A stretch of 62,000 bases of DNA from Gnetum montanum (taxonomy: Eukaryota > Streptophyta > Gnetopsida > Gnetales > Gnetaceae): contig MNCI01000651.1 of NCBI GenBank assembly GCA_015680685.1, forward strand, positions 64,001 to 126,000, written 5' to 3'. Of the stretch, positions 34,140 through 47,506 are shown one piece after another. Each line of letters opens with the position of its first letter. Position 1 is the stretch's first letter. Both the position numbers and the translations under genes were made by a program. Below the pieces are notes generated by a model. The model searched no databases. It had not been told where the DNA came from and saw only the letters and a list, made by a program, of their open reading frames with translations.

Positions 34140-34330
34140 AGACTATAGCCTATCATGGCCCAAAACTGGAAACCTCATAGCTTGCTAAGGCCTAGAACTA
34201 GCAATGTCATGGCCCAATAAGGCCTAAACCTGGCAATGTCATGGCCTGCCATGACCTAAAACTAACAAAATGCATGACCTACCATGGCCTAAAATTGGTA
34301 GATACTTTATCATCATTTATAGTCTAGTTC
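34140..34330 (+). repeat. Minisatellite after gag-protease of C
   Basis: Several imperfect copies of ATGGCCCAAAACTGGAAACC / CATGGCCTAAAACTGGCAATG type units. It occupies the same place as 14295-14690 in B. Confidence 0.7.
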
Positions 34331-36120
34331 ACATCTCTAGTAGCCAACATATAGCTAATTTTACCTTTTTATAACCAATCACAATTGCATAAGTTATCCA
34401 ACATAGCCTATAACATGAACAAAAACATAAAAGATGACATGAATAAGAACATTAAGAATTAAAACTTATAAACCAAATTAAAATTTAAAAATAATAATAG
34501 TCCAATGTCTTTAGCATGGTGACCAAGGTCATAAAAGTTTAGAAAATAAACCATCTCTCAAACATTAATGGCTAACACTAGCCACAATAAAATGATAACA
34601 TTAATAACATTAATAGCAAATGGGATTACCAAAGACAATGACCAAATGATGGTACTAAGGGGCTAATGGAGGAGGTTAAGGAGCACTTCTATCTTCACCA
34701 TTGGGGTTGCTAGTATCACCTTGTACATGTACCACAATAAAACAAGTTTAATTAGTAGTCAACAATAGGCACAAATCCCAAATTTAATTTTGCAAAATTT
34801 TAGTAGGTACCGTAGTTAATGGTGAAATTAGCTATAGTAAAAAATCTAGGAGGGCTAGTCAAAATTTTCTAAAAATTTAAATGAGTATTTAAATATAAAA
34901 CCAACATGCAAATAAGCCTAGGAACCTTTGAACATTGTGATAAAAATACAAAATCAACACCAACACTACATGTATAGATAGGGGGGTTTGTAGTTTCCAC
35001 ACCCAAAACTACAATTGTACAGGACTATCTACGCAAGGTTGAAAATGACAAATTAGGAGTAAAAAAATTTGTAAGTTTGGGGCTATGTGGGAACAAATTT
35101 CAAATAAATTTAGCATTAATGTTACAACTCAAAGCTTGGAAAAAATTTAAAAAACCATACAAAATCTTAACAAAATTTAACAAAAAATTGCACAAAGACA
35201 CAAAACTAAAGGAAATGACTGTGGTAATCCATTGATTAAAAATATAAAAAAATTTCTAAACCCTTCCTAACACCTTAGAGAATCCCTAGAAACTTGGGAC
35301 ATTGATTGTAAAATGTTTCCAAAGTGTCAATGTTGCCCATCTTCATAAGGGTAAATCCATAAAAACCAAGAATTTCATCATACACTGATCTATGAAAAAA
35401 TTTACCAAAAATTAATGACATATCAAAATTCAATGGTTCCATACCTATTTGAATTGTAAAGAGATAAACTAAAAACCCAAAGCCTAGAAACACAAAAAAT
35501 CCAAGCTATTTTTGCAAAAATAGTATGAAAATGACATGAAAAATAATAAAAACTACATAAAATCCTTGTGTACTAACTTACAGAAAAATTCATAGAGAAT
35601 TCACTATTAGTTAGAATCTAGTGGTTCAAACACCATTTCAACCATTAACCATAATAATACAATCCTATGGCCACAAAAACCAAGAAATCCTAACCGTTTC
35701 CACAAAAAAAAAAATACAAATTGGTGTTGCTTTTTGGTGGAAAAGCCCAAAAAATTAAGAAAAAGACTAAAAAAAATTGATAACTACGTGCAGGCTAATT
35801 CCTACACCAAAAAAAACTCCAAAACCCCATGAAAATGACCTAAATATAACATAGGAAGTTTACAAAATTCTATTTTAACCAACATAGAAACCTACACAAG
35901 AAAAATGTTGTAGTTTCTAATAAATTTTTTAAAAATAAATTAGAGTTTGTGTATTTGGGAGTGATGGCAAAAGAAACTTCACTAATCAAGGCCCATGGTA
36001 GGTTGGAGAGACCTTTAGTAGTAATTTCAACCTTTTCCAAGGCTAGATGTTTACTAGTTTTAGCCCTCCTCTTTGACATCTTGAACAAGTAGCACCGAAA
36101 CTAACAAAACCTTCACACTT
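34331..36120 (-). pseudogene. Possible remnant of the antisense gene in C
   Basis: On the minus strand the frame beginning MSKRRAKTSKHLA (ATG at 36079) runs about 70 codons and includes VEITTKGLSNLPWALISE. It loosely resembles exon 1 of A (FTFAEETEAMLQGLP, VPAWSV). A second open minus stretch (35493-35275) has no recognisable partner. The rest is AT-rich with no convincing coding. The position, between protease and pol and on the minus strand, fits the antisense gene of A and B, but sequence support is weak. Confidence 0.3.
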
Positions 36121-36569
36121 ATGGAGCCTCTTGTAATAACTTTGCCTTCTTCTTGGGGTAGAAAAGGATGGAATACACTTGGAATAGGTGTGGTGGAGGC
36201 CAAAATAGGATCAAAGCTCTAGTACTAGGCACTATAACTTGAGAGTCATGAGATAATTATAATTTGTACAAAATTGTAATTTCAAAATCAATTCCAAACT
36301 TAGGGTGGGGCCCACTAGGTGCCTCTCTAACAAGCAAATGGAAATCCTAAAACTCTTTGATTTTTAGCTTCTCCATGCTGAATACATTGGGGTTTAGGCA
36401 TCCAAAAATTTTGAAATGGATTCGAAACCCCAAATACTACTAGAACTAACCTTCCAACCATCCATTAATGCCATGAAATCTTATGCCTAAAGTGGGAAAG
36501 TAGGTGTTGGCATTGATGGAAACCAGACATGAAGAAAGGTTAAAAATCATACCAAAACCTATTACTTAT

Positions 36570-38560
36570 ACTAACTACACTAGCCAATAGTTTGAATACA
36601 CTAGCCAACATAATCACAAGTGGGATAATGTCTTTTGCCACCAACCAAACTCTTGGCCAACTTCAAAATTATCGCATCATGTACCAAACCTTGGTTAAAG
36701 ACTTCAGTAACTCAAAAATTCTAAAAATGATTAAAAAGCATCAAAAATCATCTTTATTAAATAGACTACACTAGGGGAAATCTCAACTACACTAGATAGC
36801 ATAGTCCTAGCATAGTTGAGTAAGGAATGAACACAAAAAACTAAAAATAACCTCCAAATTGACATATCTTGAGCTTAAAACTCCTTTGGAAGCTCCGGTG
36901 ACCTTGCACTAGTAAACTATGAGATAAAAGTAAGCCAAATCCAATTTCCACCTTGGGAAAACACTAAGGAAGCTTGGAACAATGTTGGCTAGTGTAGCCC
37001 TAACATAGTCCAACTTCCAAAATTGTAAAATAGGTCACCAACATGCTAAATTATCTTTTGGAAGCATCATCTCAACTCTATAGCTTGTTGGAGACTTCAA
37101 AGATCAATACACCCTATAAACCAAGTTAAAAATCAATAAAACTCATCTTTCACACCTCAACTATGCTAGGACTATGTTGGTTAACATATTCTAAGGGTGT
37201 AGGATAAGTACAACTAGAAATATTAACCATCTTAGGTTTGAAATGCTAGTTTTGAACATAGGTTACCCAAGAACTCAAAAACCTAGTTGATTGATAATGA
37301 AATTTTTTCAAAATGTAAGATTCATGTTGTGAATATGTTGAAGGATACCTGTACTACACTAGATAGTGTATTCCTAGTGTAGTCATGTTCTTGGATGATT
37401 CAACTAGTGATTTAACACTCTAGATAGCCCAAAACCTAACTTGGAAACCCAGAACCTTATCTAGCCTTACCTAACTATAACTCCACCTCGTTTTGACCTT
37501 GGAAATATCAAGTTTACTTCATCTACACTATGACTAGGCTCAACTACATTGGCTAGCATAGTTCAAATGGAAAACGATGATCTCAAAAGTCAAGCAACAT
37601 CCAAAATCAATCATCTTGAGCCAAAACGCTAACTAGGAACACTTGTAATCATAGGAACCCAAAAACCCAATTGACTATAGAAATACATTAAAAGGCTAGA
37701 TTTTACATCTTACTACACTAGGATAGGTCATCACTACACTGTTAACATAGTCCTAGTGTAGTCATGATTTGGAATTAATGTAATTAGTATCTTGTCATCT
37801 CGAATGATCTAAAATTTGAATCGAGACATCTAGAACATTATGCATTATTTCCAAGTCATACTTTTACCTTTTTTAGATCATTAGAATGTAAAATTCCATT
37901 CATCTAAGCTAAGTCAGGCTTGAGACTATGATGGCCAATGTAGTCCTAGTGTAGCCCTTACCTTATAGAGGTTTAACTAGCCCAACAACACTCAGAATGA
38001 TGAAACACTTGATTTGGGAAGATTGGAACCCTAAGACTTGTTATAGTTTAATCTTGTTTGACCATGAGAAGTTCAATTTCTAGTCTATATACAGTAGAAA
38101 AATAATTAATTATTCTAGCTAGTGTATTCATGAGATGTGGTTGATAAAACTCCAACTTCCCCAGTCTGTTTTGACTTCAAAATGGCCTATTCAGTCTCAA
38201 CCAAATTGTATAATACCCTAGGAAGCTAGTGAAGCACAATTTCAAACTTTGAAATCCTAGAAACCCACTTTTCCCATGTATCTATGCTAGGACTATGATG
38301 GTTAGTGTAGTCCTACCATAGTCAACAATATTTATATCATTTATAGCTTCCCAAGAGTTAAAACGATGTCAAAATTTAGAAATCTTCAATCCTAGTCCTC
38401 TATGCTAGCCATATAGACCATTACAATCCCAAAACTAGCCATAACAAACTTGGAAAACCATCTACTATCACCAACTACACTAGGCCTAGTTTGACTACAC
38501 TAGCTAGCATAGTTCCTAAGAGAGGCTATTGTAGTCACAAGAAAAAGTATCATTATAACC
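36570..38560. repeat. Dispersed inverted-repeat array before pol of C
   Basis: Words such as CTACACTAGCTAGCATAGTC and CTAGTGTAGTC recur every 100-250 bases, often as facing pairs. One example is CTATGCTAGGACTATG with GTGTAGTCCTACCATAG at 38281-38322. The array occupies the same relative place as intron 1 of the A antisense gene (upstream of pol). Confidence 0.6.
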
Positions 38561-39080
38561 TTCAAATAGCTCTCAAATGATCTTACCAAGTTGATCATGT
38601 GAAGCCCTAAAACTAGAAAAAGCTAATCCTAGTTGACTAATATTGATCATGTTTTACCTTACATTTTCTACCTTGATTGGTTCAGCCTTATTTCACTATT
38701 TTATTGCTTGATTTGATCTTGTTATGCATTATTAACCTTCATTCTTTAACCTTGTGATGTCATTTGGCTTTTTTTTGGTCATTGAAGCATCACTTGATCC
38801 AATTCTACCAAATGTCCCATCATTTGACCTTTATTTGACCTTATGTAGCTTGTATTTCATCTTATTTATCTTCACCTACACCTTATAGCCTTTTTTGACC
38901 TTATTTGCACCTTTTTTGACCATGAAATGACATGTTTTGGCTGATCCATGCATAGATGCTAAAGTATTTTATATCATTTTAGCACCATTTACTCAATTTA
39001 CGTAGTTACCACTTAATGTCCTCTTGGTAGATATGTAGGATTGAAGTATGAACACCTAGAAGAAAATTAGTTTACCATTG
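38561..39080. other. Spacer before pol of C
   Basis: T-rich, with repeated TTTGACCTTATTTGCACCTT-like words (38690-38960). No gene recognised. Confidence 0.4.
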
Positions 39081-42000
39081 AACCTAAATGAAACTTATGG
39101 TGATGTCAAATGATTTATTAATGTTAATTACCTAGATCTTGAGCCTAATAGTTTTGTCAACCAAATAGCCTTAATAGAAAAACCTCTAGAATGGCTGAAA
39201 ACCTAGTCAAAACCCTTAACCTTGAGGCTAGTGACATTACCAAGGATACATTAGTTGAGGCTCTTATCACAACACAAAGTGATGAGGAGAAAACACTAAA
39301 ATTAAGTTCCTCACTAGAACCGTAATAGGCTCAATACATTACTATGGTCCTCCAAGATATCATCAAGGCTTTTACTTGGTTAGATAAAGATATGTCAGGT
39401 TTTGACCCATTCCTAGTACAACATAAGATCATAATTGATCCTAGTATTATACCAATTAACCATAAAGCTTGAAGGACTAGTCCAGATTTAGCCTTGGTAG
39501 TTCATAATGAAATCATGAAATTATATCAAGATTGTTTCATTAAAGAAATTGATTATGTAGAATGGATGTCCAACATAGTGGTAGTCACTAAGAAAAATAG
39601 CAGTATATGTATCTATATTAATTTATGATACCTGAATAAGGTAATCATAAAGGATGATTTCCCTTTGCCTAGTATTGACCAACTTATAAATACTATGGTT
39701 GGACATGCCTCGCTATCCTTCATGGATGGGTTCTTAGGATATAACCAAATTGGGATCAACCTAGAACATTAACTTAGTATGACCATCATAATGCCATGGG
39801 AAACCTTCTATGACACCATGATGCTATTTGGCCTAAAGAACGTAGGAGCAACCTATCAAAGAGCAGTGACATACATCTTCAGTGATTATATGCTAAGATT
39901 ACTTAATGATTATGTAGATGATATAGATGTTATGTTCAAAGAGGCCAATAATCATGCACATGACCTTGACCATGTGCTTAAAAGATGCCTCAAGTATGAG
40001 ATTAGTCTTAATGCCAAGAAGTGTGTCTTTGGAATAAAAATTGGTAAGATGATTTTGTAGTATCTGAAGTGAGAATATGTGTTAATCCTAAAAAGGTTAA
40101 GGCCATATCCAACTTGGAAACATGAACTAACATTAAGGATCTTTGGGGAATGCAAGGTAGATTACAATTTATCCATTATCACTAGGCTTACATATAAGTT
40201 ACAATCCATGAAACACTTAGTTAAGAAAGGAGTTCACTATAAGTGGATGGCTCAATGCTAAGAAGCCTTTGAAAACCTTGAGAAAATGTTGGGACAACTA
40301 CCTATAGTTTATCTACCATAAAAGGATAAATATTTTCACATCTACCTTGCTATCTTTGACACATCTATTGCCTCTCTTCTCTATAATAAATGAGATGATG
40401 CAATAGAGTTACCTTTATACTACTTAAGCCATGCATTTATTTCCTTTGAGACTTAATGCATTGAAGTAGAGAAGTATTATCTAGTCCTAGTCTTCTCACT
40501 GAAGAAGTAATGACACTACCTCTTTAGGAGCTAGGCAAATGCCATCTGTAAAGATAATATACTTCGATCTATCACAACTGATATCTATGAAAGTAGTTGT
40601 ATAACTTGTTGAAAAGCCATAATAGTTGAATTTGAGCTACATGAAATCTTTCAAGCCTCAACAAAAGGTTAAGCTATAGCTACAAAAATTGTTGTTTCAC
40701 TAGTAGATGACCATGAAACCATTGATCCTAAATTCCTAGATGAACATGTTAACACTATTAGCAAGGTACTTGAGGGCTATGAGGTGATTATGCACTTTGA
40801 CATAGCTTCAACTACCCATGGGGCCAACACTGCTGCCATCATAACATTGCCATATGATGAAATCCAACACTTTTCTTATCATTTTGAATTTCCATGTACC
40901 AACAACATGGAAAAGTATGAAGGATTTATTAGGAGATGATGATAGCTTGTGACCTAGGAATCAAATTTCTAATGATTAAAGGTGATTCACAACTTTTGGT
41001 TAACCAAGTAATTGACATTTATGCATGCAAAGCCAAATATTTACAACCTTACTATGACTTAGGAAAGAAAATGATACAAAAATTTGTAGATATTAGTGTC
41101 CAATATGTACCTTGAACTGAGAACATGCTAGCTAATCCCATCATGACCTTAGCCTTCATTGTGACACCTAATGTGTTTTGTAAGCTACCTAACTTAATCA
41201 TGAACTATGGTACTTCCATCATGAAAAATACTAAAGGTGAATCTATAGCCTTTTTCAGTACCACACCTCCAAGGGAATGGTATAACAATATCAAGTTTTA
41301 CCTCATGCATGATGAATCTCCAAAAGGCTGACTACTTCTTAAAATGACATTGTACATAAATGATCAAAGAAATATGTCATTGTAGATGATAACACATTAT
41401 GTTGAAGGTCCTATTATGACATGTTGTTAGTGCATTTGGGAAAAATCAAAGCCCACATAATCCTTAAGCAAGTTCATGAGGGTATATGTGGAGGACATAT
41501 AGAACTTAGAGCCATGGCTAAACATCGACAACTGGGTTATTACTAGCCCTATATGAAAACTGATTGCTTCTAGAAGATCATGACCTATGATACTTATCAA
41601 TGACATAGCAAACTAATACATGTACCACTAATTGAGTTACATATCACTTAGATAACCTAGCTATTCCAACAGTGGGGTTCTGAAATCATTGGACCTATAA
41701 CACTTAATTCTTTTACAGGGCATAGCTTTATTATCATCACAACCAAATACTTCACAAATTAGGCTGAAGCTATTTCCCTAGGGAAGAAGAAATCTCAACA
41801 AGTCTGTAGATTTATATTGAATAATATAGTAGCCCATTTTGGCATACCTATGGTCATAGTTATGGATAATGAACCACAATTTAGAAACTAGGAAGAAAAA
41901 ACATTTTGTTAAGACCTAGGCATTAAGCATTCTTTTTCATCAGTCTACTACCCTCAAGCCAATGGACTAGCTAAAGGTATTAACAAGGCCATCATAAACT

Positions 42001-42514
42001 TGCAAAAAAGGATACTGAATGATAGTAGATATAAGTGGCATAAGTGGTTTGTCAATGCACTTTGCGCCTACCAAACAACATATCAAAACACAACTAGTGT
42101 AACTTCATATCGTCTTGTTTATGGATCTGAATTTGTTTTCCCTCTTGAATTGCATGTTCCATTGCATAGAGTGCTCTAGTAGACATTATCGAGGATGAAA
42201 AAAATAAGGAACCATGTACCATGGACATGGACTTGGTGAAGAAGCAATGAGTATGAATTCTTGCTCACATTAAGTGATACTAGGAGAGGCAAAAATAACA
42301 ACGTTGTCATAACCTAAATAAATGAAAGATAAAAATGGGAGACCTAGTTCTGAAAGCTATTTGTGAGCATGTAGAAAAATTCTCTACCAACTTGGAAGGA
42401 TCTTTCTTAATCACCAAGGCCTATGGTAATGGAGCCTATAGAATAGTAGACATGGATGGGAATGAATTAGCCAATCCCATCAATTATTTCTATCTAATGC
42501 CTTATTACATCTAA
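39080..42514 (+). pseudogene. pol: Tat-lineage pol of C, strongly decayed
   Basis: Recognisable in order: the linker (LEASDITKDTLVEA); RT (IKDDFPLPSIDQLI, FMDGFLGYNQI, MMLFGLKNVGATYQRAVTYI, LNDYVDDI near 39905); RNase H remnants; the second RNase H (GDSQLLVNQVIDIY near 40981); integrase (QVHEGICGGHIELRAMAK, DNEPQF). It ends NPINYFYLMPYYI before TAA. Frame changes and stops are frequent, more than in B. Gln/Trp/Arg codons are often replaced by stops. Confidence 0.9.
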
Positions 42515-43567
42515 CATGCTTTCTCTACAAGTATCAACATTGACATCCACAACCACAGTGACTAATAAAAATTGAGCCAGTATTCCTTTCTTTACCATTT
42601 TTTGCATGATAAATGGACTAAAAAACTTTGTAACATCTATAATGCAAGATGCTAATTCCTTTTTGGTATATCTATTGTGACCTTTGGTGGCCTAGTTTGT
42701 TCATTTTTTCATGTAGCCCTATGCATTGTATTATGACAGCATGCTTTCTTTGTCATGTTTTGATTGTTCTCTTGGATTTTTGCTTGTAGGATGAAGGTTT
42801 AAGTCATTGCGAATATGGAACTCATTATGATAACAATTCATCATGTGACCATGATGTGTAATATTTGGTGAGTTCTTTTGGTTGTACCAAGAGTGCTTGT
42901 TTTGTAATCCCTATCATTACTTTTCTTAGAACCCAATTCCACAAGATAATTATGACCTTCCTCATCCTAAATGACAATGGTAACCTATGTTTGACATTCA
43001 TGTATTATGGTCATTCAACATATTTTTCATCATGCTCCATCATCAAGTCCATTGAATGTAACACATCTCATTCAATAGGAAAACCAAATCAAACTTGACT
43101 TTGGTAATGAAGTCCAATGAGGGTTCAGCTCCCTCAAAAAAATAAGAAAGAAAATTGCCAAAAATTCAAATAGCCAATGTGGACCAAAAGATAAACCAAT
43201 GGCTCTAAACATGCAAAGGAAGGAGCCTAGAGGCCAAAGGAACATTGGAGTGAGGTGTTGATTCCTTAAGAACATTACTAAGTGGCCAACACTTTAAAGC
43301 ACAAAGCATGAAGCCTTAATTGATTGTTCAACATATCCATGCCATAGCATAGTCATGATGTCAATGTATAGAACTCATTTTTAACCCCAATGATCATTTC
43401 TTTATGCAATAACCTTATTCCATTATCACAAGCACTTTTTGGCATGGTTCGATGGTACAAGATCAAGTGTAGAGAGAAAATGTTGGTGATGGGCTCATAG
43501 TGGTATTTTGTATTCTTTCTCGATGTCTCTTGAGTCAATCCCCTAAACATCAACAAAGAGAAACGAA
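42515..43567 (+). other. 3' untranslated region of C
   Basis: No minisatellite comparable to A and B is seen. TTTTTGCTTGTAG followed by GATGAAGG (acceptor ends 42789) matches the intron end of A and B. The region ends in a decayed inverted-repeat arm (AGTGGTATTTTGTATTC, about 43498) and the polypurine tract CAACAAAGAG (about 43551-43560). Confidence 0.45.
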
Positions 43568-44880
43568 TGAAACACCACCTATAAAATGCATGTTATAACA
43601 TGTAATCTTCACCATCCAAGTTGAGGCAAGATTCTATTGTAAATTTAATTTTTATGATCCTTGAGCTACAATCTTGCATACTTTAACTTTTTGAAATTGA
43701 AAAATGCCTCATAAGTTGCTATTTCCTCACTTCTTAAGGAAAAAAAGCAATTTCATGTCTATATTTTGGCTTGGAAATGCTAAAAATGCCTTGGGGAATA
43801 CCAAATTTGGCATTTTCATGGATTTTTGAGGGGGTATAGCCTTATCTACACTGGAACCACCCATTCCTAGCATTGGTGGTGTTGGGTTTTCTATTTTCCA
43901 ACAATTCACAACATAGTTGTCACAAAACCCAACATGGGAGCCATAAGGCCAATGTTGGAGTTGTTGGATTTTCTATTTTCCCACTAAGGGCCAACATAGT
44001 CATGACACATTCTAGTGGTGATAGTATGACCAGCATAGTCATCTAAGATTTCTAGCAATCTTCACATGGCTAGCATAGTCACCACATTTTCCAAAAAATG
44101 CCAACAATGCCAACGTAAATCTCCAAGGCTAGTGTAGTTGAGGTGAAGCCAATGTAGTTACAAAGGTCCATTTACTAGTTTTAGTATGCAAATAGATCTT
44201 GATGGCATTGATGTATCAGAACTTGTCATAAATGATGAACTATGCTAGAATAACAACTTGCTACACCTACAATCAATGTCAATTTGTCAACAATCATGGC
44301 AGAAATTTGTAGTCCAAAATTAGAAACCTTGAAGTGTATAAAAGCCAAACTTGAATACAATATTGAGGTTCTAAAAAACAAGTTTTAGTAGCTCAAAATA
44401 TTTTTTACAACCATGACACAATAGAACTTGGGCACCTAAAACTTATTTGAGCATTTTGTAGGACTTTTGAAGTAACTAGCATCTACCTAAGCACCATAGA
44501 CTCTTAGCATAGTTCCATTGCTACCAAAGTCAAACACCATTGTTCACACCATTTTTACCTAAAAATTTTCAAATTTAGGCAAAAACCATCAAGATACTTT
44601 TGACTATTCGGATTGGAAAGTACCTGGATCATGGAGTTAGACTATAGAATACAGCCTGCTAGCTCCAATAGGCTTCAAGCTTCATTCAAACAAGCTTGTT
44701 ATGCATATAAGCACATAATATGTACTCTTTTAACTCCATAATTTTAAGCATTCTGTTATTAAATGAAGTTTTTAGTTCATTTGTAGTGTAGATTTAGTTT
44801 TAAGTTTAATTCTATGTTTATTTTTTTTGTTTGAATCTACAATTCAATTCCTATTTTCATTGACATTTACATTCTCTAAG
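43568..44880 (+). mobile_element. LTR4 of the chain (3' LTR of C), end uncertain
   Basis: It starts TGAAACACCACC after the polypurine tract. Beyond the first bases it shows little similarity to LTR1-3. Between 43920 and 44170 the words CCAACATAGTCATGACAC and GCTAGTGTAGTTGAGG form a sparse inverted-word cluster. The 3' limit is set only by the appearance of unrelated chromovirus sequence after 44900. Confidence 0.4.
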
Positions 44881-44979
44881 TCCCTGTGTGATCCAAGGTT
44901 AGGCTATTTCACTAGGGATTTTTAGTTCTAGACACTACAAAGTTGATGAAGAGATTAATCTGAATGCCTATTGTGATGT

Positions 44980-46740
44980 CACATGTTTCTAGTAAGCCTT
45001 ATGGTATCTATATAGATGCTTCAATAGAAGTTTTAGAAGGGGTTCTCATGCAAGATGGTAATATGGTGGTTTATGCTTCTACATAGATGAAACCTTATGA
45101 GATCAAATAGTAAGCCCATCATTTAGAGCTTAATGCCATTATTTTTTACATAAGATTTAAAGATATTACTTATATGTAATGCATATTACCTTTTGAAAAA
45201 ATCATAAAAGCTTGTAGTACATTATGATTTAACCATAATTAAACATAAGACAAAGGTAAGAGGTACAATTATTAGTAGATTTTAAATTTATAATGTCATA
45301 TCATCTAGAAAAATACAAGAAGGTGGTAGATGCACTAAGTAGGATAGTTAAATATCTTTATAGTATTACTATCTTACCTAGCTTGAAGGATGAGGTAAGT
45401 TCTTAGTAAATTTTAGATCCTTGGTATCAGGAGAAGATTGTTAATCTTTCTCTAGTAGATTTACATGTTTTAGTTTACAATTGTAACCTGTTGAGATTTT
45501 TTTAAAAAAAATTGTATGTGCTTATTACAATTAGATAGAAGCTATTTGATGAGGCTTACTTCAGTATTAAATGTATCCTAAAAATGATAATATGTATCAC
45601 AACATTAAAAAATAGTATTAGTGGTCTAGTATGTAGAACATTATTTGATGTGTCAAAAAATTAAGGCCAAGAAACTTAGAGCTAGTGGTGATCTTCATAG
45701 ATACACCATTCTAGTGTGGAAATGGGAGACCATTCCTAGATTATCTCATACTAAGAATAGAAATTCAAGATTCTATCCTTGTGATCATATATCTTTTGAT
45801 CAAATCTTTTTACTTCTTGGCTATGAATGCAACAACTAATATAGAATAATTTCTTAGATTACATAGAGTTTTAAGTAAGAATGTGTTAGATAGAAATCTT
45901 ATGTTTACTTCTAGATTTTGGTACTCTTTTTAGAATAGTTTGAATACTACATTGAATCTTATTTTAGCATACACCCTTAGATAAATGATTAGACATAGAG
46001 AATGAATTAGATTTTAGCAAATATGCTTCAAGCTTATGCTCTAAACTACAAAGATAGTTGGGATAAAGTTCTTCCCTTCAAAATAATCATCAAACTAGTT
46101 TGGACACTACACCTTATGAAGTATTGTATGATTGACCTTGGTATATATCTCTTTGTTGGGATTCTATAGAAAACAAATAGAGGGCCAACCTAGATAGACA
46201 TCATTGTTAAGGCTATAGAATGGATTAAGATTATCACTGGTAGATTATATGTAGCTATAAATATGCCAATGACAAAATAAGATCTCTAAAGTTTCATGTT
46301 AGTGATCAACTTTTTCTCAAGGTTTCATCCAAATTATGAATTTTTTCAAAAGAAGAAAGTTAGCTTCTCATGACATTGATCCCATTCTTGTTTTCAAAAA
46401 AATTAGAGAGTTTTCTTATCAACCTAATATTCTACCATACTGACAATTCATTTGTAATGTTCTTTATGATTCTATGCTGAGAAAGTATGTTGCAAATATG
46501 AGTCATAGGATATTTTGGAATGATGTTCAACTTCAACCTAATGATAATTTTTTAAAGCATCTAGTTAAGATTGTTAAAATAATGGAGAGAAGATTGAGGA
46601 GTAAGATCATTTTGATGGTGAAGATTATTTGAAAATCACATAGAGCATAGGAAGGTATATGGGAAGTCTAGAAAGATTTGTATTCCTCACACCATAAGAT
46701 CTTTTAGGAGGAAGATTCTTAATAGAGGGATTATGTAACA
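44980..46740 (+). pseudogene. pol: Chromovirus-type Ty3/gypsy pol remnant (RNase H, integrase, chromodomain region)
   Basis: The reading frames show, in order: the RNase H start (SSKPYGIYIDASIEVLEGVL, MQDGNMVVYAS, HHLELNAI; about 44985-45130); the integrase core and C-terminal part (NLMFTSRFWYSF, LDTTPYEVLYD, KFHVSDQLFLKVSS; about 45890-46340); and the linker to the chromodomain (RKYVANMSHRIFWNDVQLQP, IMERRLRSKIILMVKIIW; about 46480-46630). These match the Tekay/Del type of chromoviruses, not the Tat elements. Stops and frame changes are dense. No LTRs recognised. Confidence 0.75.
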
Positions 46741-47444
46741 TGCCTACCTTAGATACCGCTAATCCATTGGTATTTTTATTATTTAAACCTTTAATGTTTG
46801 ATGGCTAGACTATGTCATACGCTTTATTATTCTTTTTCTTTGTTAATTATGCTTTTGTGGTTTGAGCTATGTATGTTATTCTATTTTTAATTATATTTTT
46901 AAAAATATATTTTAATGATTAATTTTAATTTATTTTCTTTTTTATTTTTAATATTTTTATTTTTATAGTATTTTTTATTCTTTTTTATTTTAGCATATTT
47001 GCACTAACCTCTTTTGTTATAGTTTGAAATTTTTCTTTTCAAGTTCTAACAATTTTGAGTTTACCAATATGTCTTATATTCTAGTTTCATCTAATTTTCC
47101 TAGGTCATCAAAACTCATAGACATCATATTCTTTTTCTCTTCTTTCTTTTATCTTAGATAAAATTTTTATAGTTTTATAATTTTGTTTGACATTTTCTTT
47201 AAAAGCTTATCTTTGTTAGTATCTTTCTATTATTTTTCATGTAACTGACATGTATATGGTAATGTTTTAAGTTTAAAATTTTGTATAGAAATTAAATAAA
47301 TTTTTTATTTCTTAGAAATTTAATCTGCACCATCAAAAACTAGATTTAACTATCTTTCTAGATCTATGGAGTGCCAATATAAATCATGCAACGTCTTTAT
47401 GTTTGGTGTTCTTCTTAGCCACAATCAAACAAGAGCATCAAACA
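46741..47444. other. AT-rich region without recognisable content
   Basis: Long runs of T and A; no coding, repeat or RNA signal that I can support. Confidence 0.4.
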
Positions 47445-47506
47445 TAAATACTAGGCCTAGTAATACTAGTTTTGGCTTAGTAAACCCAAGTTATAGGTTT
47501 GATTAT
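47445..47506 (+). repeat. tRNA-like (SINE-type) sequence, copy 1, split by the solo LTR
   Basis: AGGCCTAGTAATA resembles a pol III A box, and TATAGGTTTGATTAT resembles a B box. The sequence continues after the solo LTR at 48535 (ACTAGGTACCACTGAGTTAC...TTCTATAAAT). Reassembled, it parallels copy 2 at 56250-56340 (GGCCTAGTGG...GCCTAGTAAACCTAGGT... TTCAATACTA...AGTTAGAAATTTATAAA). Both are degenerate. It could be a tRNA-derived SINE or a tRNA pseudogene. Confidence 0.4.

Noticed and set aside
46741-47444. A matrix-attachment or origin-like AT-rich element
   Set aside because: High AT content alone is not evidence; nothing repeated or structured sets it apart from other decayed regions.
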